Shown in pieces: positions 25,884 through 34,834 of a DNA stretch of 64,000 nucleotides. The DNA lies in NCBI GenBank assembly GCA_020746875.1, contig JAGTJL010000019.1, positions 1,364,001 through 1,428,000 of the forward strand, in the 5' to 3' direction. Under the pieces are notes generated by a model, which saw nothing but the letters and a program-made list of their open reading frames with translations, was not told where the DNA came from and ran no database searches. Source of the DNA: Rhexocercosporidium sp. MPI-PUGE-AT-0058 (taxonomy: Eukaryota; Ascomycota; Leotiomycetes; Helotiales). How positions within the stretch are numbered: position 1 is the first letter of the stretch; each line of letters begins with the position of its first letter. The position numbers were made by a program, and so were the translations under genes.

Positions 25884-27742
25884 ACGTACTTGATAAGTAA
25901 GCGGATCATGCATGTTAACGGATCACACCCCACTAAAACTACTACTTTAAGAACTAATAACTCAATAACGAATTAAAATTATTATTATTAAACTAAATTA
26001 AGTTGAATTAAATCTAAGTGGACACGTACGGGCCGTGTATTCGAGCGATTTACACATACTACACGTCCGCGGCGCGCGGATTCGTCCCTCTTCAACCCCA
26101 CCCGTAGACTGACCCGTAAGCTTTATATTTGTAATTACAGATCGATTTAAGCCCTCTTGTATTGTTAAAACACCCCCCGTAGCAATATATAACCTCCGTA
26201 TAGCTCTCTTCTTCTTTTGGCGTTCATTCGCGGCCCGTAGCTTTTTGTTTTCGTCCGTAAGAAGAACCGCAGAATACATAGCCATTTGACAACCTTTAAC
26301 TAATTGTTGAATCGCACGGTCTGTAAGGCTAAAAGAACTAGCCGTACGACGTTGTATAAAGTCTCTAATTGCTTTAGCTTGTAATTCCAACTCTTATATA
26401 TTATGTAGCGTCTCTGGGACCTAAGTCGCTTGTTCGGTCGCGGGAGGAGGAAGAGGGGTAGGCGTCCGTAATTGAGTATTAAGCTTCGAGAGGACACGTT
26501 CAGGGTCGTACGGGACTAATCCAGTAGCTGCGAATCTACTACGGATCGTATTTGAAGTTAAAGCTTCTGTACGAGCTATAAGATAAGCTGAAAGAAAATC
26601 AGACTTGTTAATATAGCTAACTCCAACTTGCATTAAATCTTTAATTTGACGTCCGTACGATCGCTTTAAACTCGCAAAACAATTAATATTAAAAGGTTGA
26701 AGTAAATGCGACGAATATAATAGTATATAAAGAGTAATAATATAGTGGTCTTTGCAAAACAAGTCGAATTCAGGCGTTACGTGGCTTCCGTGTCCGTTAA
26801 GAATTAAAAGCCGATATACACCCTTCGTACGATCTTTTGTATGCGAATGAAACACGTCCGTAAGCCAAGTTAAGCCTAATTAATTAGTCGTCTAGCTATT
26901 ATTATTAACTGCAATTATCCAGTTAGACGGTAAAGAGTCGAGATATTAAGAAGAGATATGAGTTTTGCCTTTAAGTATAATCATTAAGGGAAGTAACTAA
27001 CCGCTCGAATTAATACACTTAATAGCCGTAACCCATTCGCGGTTCCCAGGTTGAATCGTAACGGGCCGCAAAGCTCGTTTAAAAGCCGTAACAACCTTTG
27101 CAGTTGAAATTACGCCTATTTGAAAGCCCGTCTTATTAAAGTTATAAATATCTTCGTCTTAAATCCTATATTTTGCGACCGTATTTTGTATTAGTCGAAA
27201 CTAATCTCGAATAACCGTAAGATCTTCGCAAAGAGCACGTTTATAGTCGTATTTTCGGTTATATTAGGTCCGCAAAGAGTCGTGACGTTGGACGAAGTTG
27301 TATAGCCACCGAACTCTAATTGTACGCGTAGAAGACGCGTCCGTACCGGTCCGTTTTTGAAGAAGTAACGTAGTCATATCTCGAATTAAAGCCGTACGGA
27401 CCGGTAAACCTCGTTCGTTTATAGATAAAATCTAATTAACGAGCGTTAATTCTTCCGTAGCTGTGAGCTTATGGTTTACGGATCGAATTTCTTGTCGTGG
27501 AACGCGTCCGTGGAGTCGCGTATATAAAGTTGAATAAGTAACGTCGTAAGTGTTTGCGGCTTCGCGAATACTCGTAAAATAGCCAGATTTGTACGAATTA
27601 ATTGCAAGAGCTATTCGGCCTTCCTTAGAAGCTAATTAAGTATTGGTTGGTTAAGATATAACTAGTTAAATGATATAAAAGTGGTAGTTTTAGTGGGGTG
27701 TGATCCGTTAACATACATGATCCGCTTACTTATCAAGTACGT
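25884..27742 (-). mobile_element. Fot1/pogo-type Tc1-mariner DNA transposon, full length (1,859 bp)
   Basis: Terminal inverted repeats of about 60 bp (outer bases ACGTACTTGATAAGTAAGCG at both ends, almost identical throughout) are flanked by the TA duplication typical of this superfamily (25,882-25,883 and 27,743-27,744). It encodes one minus-strand transposase and sits within Gypsy G1 downstream of the integrase region. The near-identity of the two inverted repeats and the few stops in the transposase show that it arrived after most of the RIP damage to G1. Confidence 0.95.
25998..27660 (-). pseudogene. Fot1/pogo transposase remnant
   Basis: Minus strand, high to low: an HTH_psq-like start (ASKEGRIALAINSYKSG…REAANTYDV-YSTLYTRL), a CENP-B-type HTH (ELTLVNWILSINERGLPVR), then the DDE_1 nuclease and a C-terminal CSMCKSLEYTARTCP knuckle-like motif. 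About a handful of stops remain; two open stretches are 26,421-26,855 and 25,998-26,390. All three catalytic acidic positions are altered in the way G-to-A change would cause: NFNKTG where NFDETG is usual, LILNGHGSH for LILDGHGSH, and QPFNINCF for QPLDVGCF. The protein would be inactive even without the stops. Confidence 0.9.
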
Positions 27743-28139
27743 TATTCATTTACTACGGAAGTACGTCGATAACCCTTTACTAAGCCAAGCTAAACAAACG
27801 CTAGTATTAATATAGCTTTTACTTAATTAAAAAGAATAAGAAATTAAAGCTATTTTAGGCTTAAGGTTAATAAATTAAAAGCTTTAATATCGTATTAAAT
27901 AGCTAAGCGCCGACGAAGACCTGAAGTAATATTTATACTCGAATGCTATAACGGCCCCTTATTTAATTAAGGCTTTCCATATAAAGTATAAAAATAACAA
28001 AAGAGTCGTAGGGCCTTTAAAAGCTTTACTAAAGTAATTAAAGGCTTTTAATAATAAAGTTAATAATTATAAAGAGCTAAAAGATAATAATCCTATAATT
28101 ATAACTGCGCGGACGCAGTTCTTTGAGAAGGAGGAGTAA

Positions 28140-28455
28140 TATTACGACTTCCGATGCGCCTCGTATTACCGACACAATTATTAAGGCTACTTTAGTCACG
28201 TGGAGGCTATTTTAATTAAAGCTATTTTAGTTACGTGGAGGCTGTTTTACTCGTAGCATTGCCTTAACCTGGCAACCATGGCGCTAGACCTAATCGGGAA
28301 AGGCTAGAGAGATCTTTTATGTATTTATACTAAAGCTCTTTCTTATAGAGAGCTCTCCTTTTCTCCTTATCTTTTCTTCTTAATTCTGAGCGTAGCTTTA
28401 GGTCCAAATACAAAGCTATCTCTTGCACCGTATCAACCTTTGGCCAGCCGTAATA
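28140..28455 (+). repeat. 3' LTR of Gypsy G1 (316 bp)
   Basis: Starts TATTACGACTTCCG (TG changed to TA) and ends CCGTAATA. It is 35 bp longer than the 5' LTR because of an extra tandem copy of the block containing TTTAGTCACGTGGAGGCT. It is followed by the target duplication AGAGC at 28,456-28,460. Confidence 0.9.
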
Positions 28456-28542
28456 AGAGCTGTAATTAGAATCGACGATTTGATTTATATAACGGCCGAC
28501 TAATTTAAGCGTTGATTGGCCGAAAGTAAATTAAATAATATT

Positions 28543-28900
28543 TTATAGCTTTTTAGCTATATCTTTGTCTTTAAATCGCTTTTGATTCTCTAGCGATATA
28601 ATCGACTTTAGCGCCCCTAGCGCTTTTTGATTTTGCGTCTTAAAGTAGTTTAGCTTCTCGTGGTATTTTACGGCTAGCTTATGAGAGTAGGGGGCTAATA
28701 CGGCTCTACCTCCTTCGGTACCTTTAGCGTAATATAAGGATTGATCCGGAGGCAAAGCTTTGCCGGAAATATAAGGCATATAGACGTTAATTTCTAGGAA
28801 TAGACTAGCGGGATTTATTTACTTAATATAATTAGATTTCCTTATTAGTTTCTCTTTTTTAAAGGCAGTAGCAGCTATTTTAAGCTTGTTTCGATTGAGT
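28543..28900 (-). pseudogene. Copia C2 gag N-terminal region
   Basis: The minus-strand frame reads KEKLIRKSNYIK-INPASLFLEIN then MPYISGKALPPD…ALGALKSIISLENQKRF…AKKL. This follows the Copia gag pattern of a 'G-NY-W' box, 'LFLEINGFMPYI' and a helical 'A…ALG.I..S…' segment. The open frame from Met at 28,779 is internal: coding similarity clearly extends upstream to about 28,870 across one stop where Trp is expected. It continues beyond 28,456 into 19,997 once Gypsy G1 is removed. Confidence 0.78.
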
Positions 28901-29707
28901 TTAGCTTTGATTCTTTTAAGCGATTTTATTACTTATAGTAATTTATTAAATTATTTTAGTCTTAGACTTTATTTAAGTTTTTATAACCTTATAATAAGGC
29001 TATCCTCCTTGATTTGGTATGCCTTGAATCGATATAAAATCGATATTTAAGGTAAAAAGTCTTGCCAAGGACTTATATATTATCTTACCGAGGGTTTCGC
29101 TTAGCTAGTATTATAACAGGGTTCCCAGCGGTCTGCTTAGGCTCTTATTACAACGCTAGCGCCATTATTAGCTTGGTTTTTTTTTACAGGAATTAATTAG
29201 CTTAACTAGCTATAACCTTCTCTGAGGATAGCTTTTTATATAGTTAGAAAAGCTTAAAAACCCTTTGTAATTTATATTAAACTAATAACGATTTGGACAG
29301 CTACTCCTTAATACAATTACGCTAGTACGCTACTTATAGCCATTACTAGCGCCGTTTAAGTATAAGCACTTAGGAATGAGAAGTTTATTATAAAACCTAA
29401 AACCGTAATTTAAGTAGCTACGCACGCTTATAACGTTTAAAGACTGTTAAGTTATGATTTCCCTAAGGTTTAATCTTAGGGTTAAAGGCCTCGAGTCTAT
29501 AATACGTCTTAATCGGGTTAGTAAGGGCTTAAAGAAGTCTAGCTTACTTTAGTTAAGAAAAGCTAATATAGCTTTATCGACAAGCGTTTAAACGGAAGCA
29601 GCCGAAGCGATATTAGCCGAGAAAGCTCGGCTAGTCGTCTCGATCAAGAAGTTATATCCGTTAATTAATATTATTAGCCGCCTTAACGAATTGCTGAATT
29701 GCTATTA
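28901..29707. other. Leader region of Copia C2, no gene seen
   Basis: About 800 bp between the gag start and the 5' LTR. It contains no recognisable protein motif and no clear inserted element; it is AT-rich with moderate RIP. It is longer than a usual Copia leader, so a small unrecognised insertion is possible. Confidence 0.4.
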
Positions 29708-30012
29708 TATAAGAATAAGCGAGCTAATTAGAATAAAGAAGCGCAGTAAGTAAGGATACGTGATTAAAAAGAGAGAATTACTTGCTTGCTTAAAGAGTTA
29801 AGAGAGCTCTTCGGTAGTTATATATAAAATAATAGCTTCTTTAAAAGCTTTTACGACTACGTAACTAATTACGTAACTTATACGAGTTACGTAATTGAAT
29901 ACGAGCGTAATTTCCCGGAATACAAAGGTAATTTCCGGGCCGCGTAAGCAGTAGAAACTCCTTCGGCTATTCTAGGGTAGAATCGGCACGAGTTACCGAG
30001 GTCAAATCTAAC
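29708..30012 (-). repeat. 5' LTR of Copia C2
   Basis: Homologous to 14,804-15,116. The left end reads TATAAGAATAAG for TGTGAGAATAGG. The right end reads GTCAAATCTAAC and then departs from the family (expected final A) into ACTGGTGGCACCAG, the start of the MITE-like element. Confidence 0.85.
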
Positions 30013-30018
30013 TGGTGG

Positions 30019-30475
30019 CACCAGTGGGTGCAGGAATTCGTGACGCACCCTCTGAAAAATAGCCGAACCCTACTAAAAGATTCAACTTTTAAAAATTCAT
30101 AAATACTTAACAAAGGAATATAATTTAATAGTTTCTCCTTCTGGGTATTAAGTGATAGGTAGTTTCTTTCTGTTATTAGTTTTGTGTAAATATATTAGAG
30201 AGTTAATAATTTATTAGCAAATGCTTGTATTTGCGGAGTATTTTGTTTATTTTTAAGTAGTAAAATGTATATTATTTAATCTTCCCTTAAATAAATGCAA
30301 ATATCTTTCCTCAAATCATATTAAATATAAAAAGAAGTTCGAAATAAGGGGGAAACCAAAATATTATTAGTTTCTATTAATAGTTACAAAATAATAAGAG
30401 CTTGAGTAGGGTCAGTTTAGGTGTGTTTTCGCTTAATCTGAGGCCGTGCGTCACGAATTCCTGCACCCACTGGTG
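30019..30475. mobile_element. MITE-like element with perfect 30-bp inverted repeats at the island edge
   Basis: The inverted repeats at 30,019-30,048 and 30,446-30,475 are identical over 30 bp; the outer 20 bases are CACCAGTGGGTGCAGGAATT. The 400-bp interior is AT-rich, non-coding and without the TA-rich RIP texture. No target-site duplication is visible. The seven bases to the left (ACTGGTG at 30,011-30,017) are the reverse complement of the element's own end, so a 15-bp palindrome sits at the junction with the Copia LTR. Superfamily not assigned. Confidence 0.75.
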
Positions 30476-30623
30476 GCGGAAAGTAGTCGCGCCAACCATC
30501 GGACCACTCATCCCTTGTCACGAGCCACGATCAACTCATGGAAGGAAAATAAACACAGAAAGTAAAATTTGCTAAGCCCACACTGGATATTGATACTCAA
30601 AAGAGATTCTGGGATGATTTTCA

Positions 30624-33308
30624 TCAGATCAACGTGACTACTTCAGCAGCATAAGGATCATCCAACTCCCAAAAATACTTCGCAGGAATAACATCACCTT
30701 CAGCGGTGCGTATCCTAGGAGGGTCTTTCCAGCAATTAATCTCGAAAAGCCCAAGTCTTCTGTAAACAGCACCGTTATGATTCCTTAGATCTCCATTCTT
30801 CAACTCTTCCGCTGGCACAGGAGCCAGGACAAGAGCAGTCCAAACCATTTGCGACTTCGTCAAAAGCATGAGCTGAACTTGAGCAACATAACCCCTCTCT
30901 GCGCAAATATTGCATATCTTCTGGGACTTCGGAACTCGCGCTATGGAAGGAACAGGACATGCTTCTGCTAGACTCGCTTCTAAAGTGCTGTGTGTGTGCG
31001 CTATTGGGCCAATATTCATATCTAACACAAGGGCGGTTCCCACTCGCTCCTCCTTTGCTAGACATTCAGCGGCTTTGACTTGTTCGATGGTCGCATTCGC
31101 TGCCGAGTCTTCGTCAGTCCAAAGTGTGATGGTTGGATGGCCCTCGGAGTTGCTTATTACACGGCGTGGGACGATACCTGGATCGACTCTCATGAACATT
31201 GGCGTAAGGAAACATTGTAGCTGGATCGAAGCAGGCGTTTCTTTTGGGCGAACAAATCCAGTGCAATGATAGTCGATAAGTTGCGCATATGTATCGATTG
31301 GTTTGTCGTAGATATACGCTACCTAGTAATAATAAGAGCGTTAGCATTGCTTGTTTAGGATGGGAATTGGCGTTGGAACATTGTTTCATGCGTTGAGACA
31401 ATACACTTTGCTAACGAGACAGCTCGGAGTCAAGGAAGCATGCATATTTTGTCATCTCTACTTAGGAAACAATTCACGATAAGAAAATTTCTCTTCCCGA
31501 TTATCCTTACGGCATAAGTTATGGATGCCCAACTCCAAGAAGGCACACCCTCATTCACTTCAGTCTTCCCGTCATCGAAATTGAGTGCAGTCCATGAGAG
31601 ACCCTCGGCTATATTGTGGCTCCAGAGACCAGCAAGATATGTGGAATGCTTTCTCAGTGACTGGAAACGCTTTGCTAGACCCGCTATTGCCGGGAGCATG
31701 TCGGATTTCTTTGTCAGGGCTCTCTCAAAATAATCATCTCGAATGGTTTCCCAGAGAGTTTCCAGTTCTTTGTCGCGGTTTGGTCCAGATCCTCGAAGTG
31801 TTATCCGGCTCCAAGTCCCCTTATCCGTCAGTGTCCTAAAACGCGAGAGCCCGCCTTCCTCGCATAGAAACTTTACATCGTGAAGGTGGAACTCTGCCAT
31901 CCTCACTGGGAGATACCATTCTTGCAAACACCAAGCGCGCTTATTAAGGGGCGTCGATTTGCGTTCCGATGTCTCGTGGTCGATGCGAAACGATGCTTGA
32001 AATGCCTCGGGCTGGGAATAGAGATCCCACGGGTTTTCTACCGTAACTTTGTAGTGAATGATGTCATCTGGGAAATCGAATAGAAAGCCATCGTGCGAGT
32101 TTTGAGCTCTGGAGGCTGCGATGGTTAGATACGACTTGGAGTATATTTCTGCCATCTTTTCTGCTTCGGCGAGCCAGTCATCTCTAAATAAATGTTGGCT
32201 CTAATGTTTTAAATAGAATGAGGGATGCATACCCATCATCTTGCACGATACAAAGACAATCTATCCATATATATTGGATATCAATCCAGGTGCAAACTCT
32301 GATAGCATCGCGAAAAGATTGTGGTAGGCTGGAGAGAGCTATTCCAGTTGTATGCTCGTCCAGTGTAGCATGTGTCGTCATTAATGGATGTCGTGATGAG
32401 GGCCCCCAACAATGGCTCAGAGCCACGTAAGGTTTGACTATACCAGAGGCCTCGATCAGACGAACTATGCCGGTTGATGACGAAGATAGATCCAACACTC
32501 TTCTGGCGGGGATCGGCGAGGTGTCTGATTTGCAAAGCTTGTGGTTTTTTGCGCAATTACGCAAGTTGGCTTTTACTCTTTGCAATTGCACATCTATCTT
32601 CAGAGCTTCGGCGGTGTTGGAGCCTCGATGTTCTGTTTCTCTAGGTTTTTCGTAGAGCATATCAACCCATGTCGTAGACATGCCATTTGACTGCTCATCA
32701 ACTTGATCGAAGACAAATTTGATGAATCTAGGATTGTTGAGGTGAGATCCGGTTGTATTGAGGACCATTCGAGCGCCTGGAAAGAAATCCCGGCTTACCC
32801 TGCTGAAGAGGACGTGAAGGCTGCAATTAGCAGGCGTGCGATTTCCTGGGGGATTGATATTAGGAGATGACCATGAATGCTCCTTCATATCGGTCCCACA
32901 AAATGAACAGCTCCATTTTCGACTGGCATCCCAATCGAGCTGAGTCGAACGATGTAGTTCAGTCTGATGAGATATCCTGAGTGGCTTGCTGTAATCGCTT
33001 TTATCTACTCGAGTCACTTCAGTGATGTCGAGGGGCCGCATAACCCCGTTAGCTCGGAGGTGGGCATCTCTTCGAATTTCTTCGGCCTCCAGATCCAGAC
33101 GATCTTGGTTCACGACTTCATGCGCCTCCACGAAATCCGCCCTCATTATAGGGTTTCTGGACCTAGGAGATGAGCCGAGAATCGTGAGACTGCCGTTCCT
33201 CGTCATTTCTAAGGCTAGATCCTGCAGTTTTTTGTCCTCTGTCCGTTCGTTCTCATCTAGGTAATCCAGATCAAGGAAAGGGTTTTTGGATTTGCGATTG
33301 GGATCCAT
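30624..33308 (-). CDS. HET-domain (heterokaryon incompatibility) protein, three exons
   Basis: Model: exons 33,308-32,233, 32,183-31,511 and 31,322-30,624, giving 2,448 nt in frame and 815 residues, usual for the family. The HET core is clear: PYVALSHCWG (about 293-302), SLPQSFRDAI, YIWIDCLCIVQDD (346-358), KMAEIYSKSYLTIAAS (368-383) and RAWCLQEW (441-448). SWSWASITYA follows near 575-583, and the C-terminal VYRRLGLFE region is typical. Intron 1 (49 bp, GTATGC…TTTAG) restores QDDGDDWLAEAEKM across the domain. Intron 2 (188 bp, GTAAGG…ACTAG) has a GCTAACG branch site 18 nt before its acceptor. HET proteins trigger incompatibility-type cell death after non-self recognition; most paralogues have no assigned partner. 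The N-terminal CSFCG pair (134-137) is of unknown meaning. Intron 2 is long for this gene, so a short extra exon is possible. Confidence 0.88.
31323..31510 (-). other. Intron 2 of the HET gene (188 bp)
   Basis: Donor GTAAGG after SWASITYA, branch-site match GCTAACG and acceptor TTACTAG. It joins exons in phase 0 and makes the total coding length divisible by three. Shorter alternative introns run into stops in the frames I checked. Confidence 0.65.
32184..32232 (-). other. Intron 1 of the HET gene (49 bp)
   Basis: Donor GTATGC and acceptor TTTATTTAG on the minus strand. Removing it joins …CLCIVQDDG to DDWLAEAEKMAEIYSKS…, the continuous HET-domain pattern; reading through gives a stop. Confidence 0.88.
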
Positions 33309-33959
33309 AGCTGATATGAAGAATATTTTGCAACTTTAGAGTGACTCTGGCGTAAGTTGAATTTTGTGAAACAATGGATAATCCACTCTATGGGTTTGGG
33401 GTTGCATTAATCCTATTTGATAACGGGTGATACCCGCGGCCTTGTGGTCTATTTTTTGTGGCTGCTGTCTGTGTCTGGAAGTGTACTAGTCGCTGCAACA
33501 CATCGCCTAAAAACGCTCCTTTAGGAGTGTCTTGGGCGCGCCACAAGCATGCATGCCTTGCTTCTTTTCGGTCATCAAAGTAAAGCCCCTCATTGTATGC
33601 CTTTTTCAAATTCAACACTTTTCTGCATCTTGACAGTGTTGTTAGGTCCACAAAGAGTAGATTCCGATGGCAGTGTGCAATATAAAATGCTCCTTGTAGA
33701 GAGGTTGGGCATGATGTGATTATACAAACTTTTGAGGTTGTGCAGGCGTGTGCTCTGAATCACGTGCATTACTGTACTGTAAAAGCTCAAAGTAACCGCT
33801 ATACGCAGGCATTTGAGTGAAATTCCGTCAAGTGTTGCCTTTATCTAACTGGTATCGTATAGTATCCATCTCACTCACCTGCCAAAATTTACAAGACCTC
33901 TGCCAGAGCCGCCTCGGGACCCTAGCTGCACGTGACTATGCAGTTAGCGTTATCATTTA
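33309..33959. other. Divergent intergenic region between HET gene and the 258-codon gene
   Basis: 650 bp of ordinary composition with no gene seen. It holds the start regions of both divergent genes and two CACGTG palindromes (33,761 and 33,929). Confidence 0.6.
33929..33936 (+). promoter_or_regulatory. CACGTGAC E-box-like site upstream of the 258-codon gene
   Basis: CACGTGAC lies 24 bp before the ATG at 33,960 and about 150 bp before the alternative ATG at 34,086. CACGTG is the core bound by fungal bHLH factors (Cbf1/Pho4 type). Only motif and position support this. Confidence 0.3.
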
Positions 33960-34736
33960 ATGTTATCGTGCGCGGCTTCAATCTGTGCTACCTTCAGTGC
34001 GTTTCGTGTTAACCTCAACACTCTCACGCTCACCCTCTATCTAACGACATCTAAGAAAGCAACGCCACGCGTGTCATACTCGCCAATGACGAGCATACTG
34101 TCGTACTTGGGAAGATCCCTTCCGTGGAAGCGTTCAAGAAAATCAGCCGCGAAACTTGACACATTCAATACCAACGCAAGCGACCTCCCTCCTCCGCCTC
34201 GCGAACTGCTCCGCGGTCGCGAATTTTACGAAATCCCCATCTTGCGACGCCGGATCGACCGCGAAGTGGATACGCCCCTTGCAGCTCTCTATCGTCTATA
34301 CGAGCATATCATGCTAGACCAGAATATTGAGATGCGGAACGAGCTTGAAGCCTTCTGGTTTCAACCTAGTTGGCTGGTCTGCGAAATTCCTGATCCCAAA
34401 GACCCAGATCCTGAGCGCTATGCCGTTCTAGCCGTGATTCCAGCACTTTTGCTGCTTGCATTTAACAGGAGGATCGAACTGGGGTTGCCACGGGATGCAC
34501 CCGCCATATTCACCAGGGACCAGTTGGATGAATGGCGGGCCCGGGAGCGGGAGTACGAGAAGGAGCCGGATTGGGCAAGCTGCGTACCTCCTTGCAAACA
34601 ATTGTTAAAGATACCACACTGGAACAATGATCTACGGGAATTTGTCTCAATCAATGGATTCGACGATCACAGGGCGTCTCAGGAATTTGCAAAGAAGAAT
34701 ATCTTGATCTGGCAGCCACATATCCAATTCATATAA
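33960..34736 (+). CDS. Hypothetical protein, 258 residues, family not recognised
   Basis: A single open frame of ordinary composition without RIP signs. The first 42 residues are Ser/Thr-rich with little charge; a second Met at residue 43 (34,086, MTSILSYLGRS) begins a segment that looks more like the body of the protein, so a 216-residue product is possible. Later segments: basic linker, PPPPRELL, GREFYEIPILRRRID, a helical region RLYEHIMLDQNIEMRNELEAFW, a hydrophobic stretch VLAVIPALLLLAF (about 144-156) too short to call a sure membrane span, an acidic-basic helix DEWRAREREYEKEPDW, and the C terminus LREFVSINGFDDHR…KNILIWQPHIQFI. No catalytic motif is visible. It converges on the next gene, with 98 bp between the two stops. 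Confidence 0.7.
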   Translation: MLSCAASICATFSAFRVNLNTLTLTLYLTTSKKATPRVSYSPMTSILSYLGRSLPWKRSRKSAAKLDTFNTNASDLPPPPRELLRGREFYEIPILRRRIDREVDTPLAALYRLYEHIMLDQNIEMRNELEAFWFQPSWLVCEIPDPKDPDPERYAVLAVIPALLLLAFNRRIELGLPRDAPAIFTRDQLDEWRAREREYEKEPDWASCVPPCKQLLKIPHWNNDLREFVSINGFDDHRASQEFAKKNILIWQPHIQFI

Positions 34737-34834
34737 ATCATCAGTTCTACCCGGAGCCAACGCCTGCGACCAAATATTACGTCTCATGGATCAAAAGACA
34801 CAAGATCGGACATTGAGCACTTAAACAATTCGAT

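Larger units (their letters stand above)
19998..28455 (+). mobile_element. Ty3/Gypsy LTR retrotransposon G1, full length, RIP-degraded
   Basis: 5' LTR 19,998-20,278 and 3' LTR 28,140-28,455 are in direct orientation; both contain the block ending GGCGCTAGACCTAAT-like. AGAGC lies directly before (19,993-19,997) and after (28,456-28,460), a 5-bp target duplication within C2 gag. A purine-rich tract (GAGAAGGAGGAG) lies just upstream of the 3' LTR, fixing the plus orientation. The total is 8,458 bp, of which 1,859 bp plus a TA duplication is an inserted Fot1 element, so the Gypsy itself is about 6.6 kb. Confidence 0.93.
14804..30012 (-). mobile_element. Copia LTR retrotransposon C2, carrying nested G1, Fot1 and TRIM
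   Basis: 3' LTR 14,804-15,116 and 5' LTR 29,708-30,012 in the same orientation bound a minus-strand gag-pol. Removing G1 (19,998-28,455 plus a 5-bp duplication) and the TRIM (19,009-19,571 plus 5 bp) leaves an element of about 6.2 kb, a usual Copia length. It is inserted 11 bp into the 3' LTR of A1. The expected target duplication (ATAAG-like) and the remainder of the A1 LTR are absent after 30,012, where MITE-like DNA begins, so the right junction is rearranged. Its pol is much less damaged than those of A1, G1 or C1, suggesting a later insertion or fewer RIP cycles. Confidence 0.88.

Noticed and set aside
30011..30483. hAT-type 8-bp target duplication around the edge MITE
   Set aside because: The 8 bp on each side (ACTGGTGG and GCGGAAAG) do not match; no duplication of another length is visible.
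30910..31269. 119-codon plus-strand open frame
   Set aside because: Shadow of the third HET exon; no own domain.
32218..33264. Several plus-strand and alternative-frame open frames
   Set aside because: They overlap the HET coding exons on the opposite strand and have no recognisable features.
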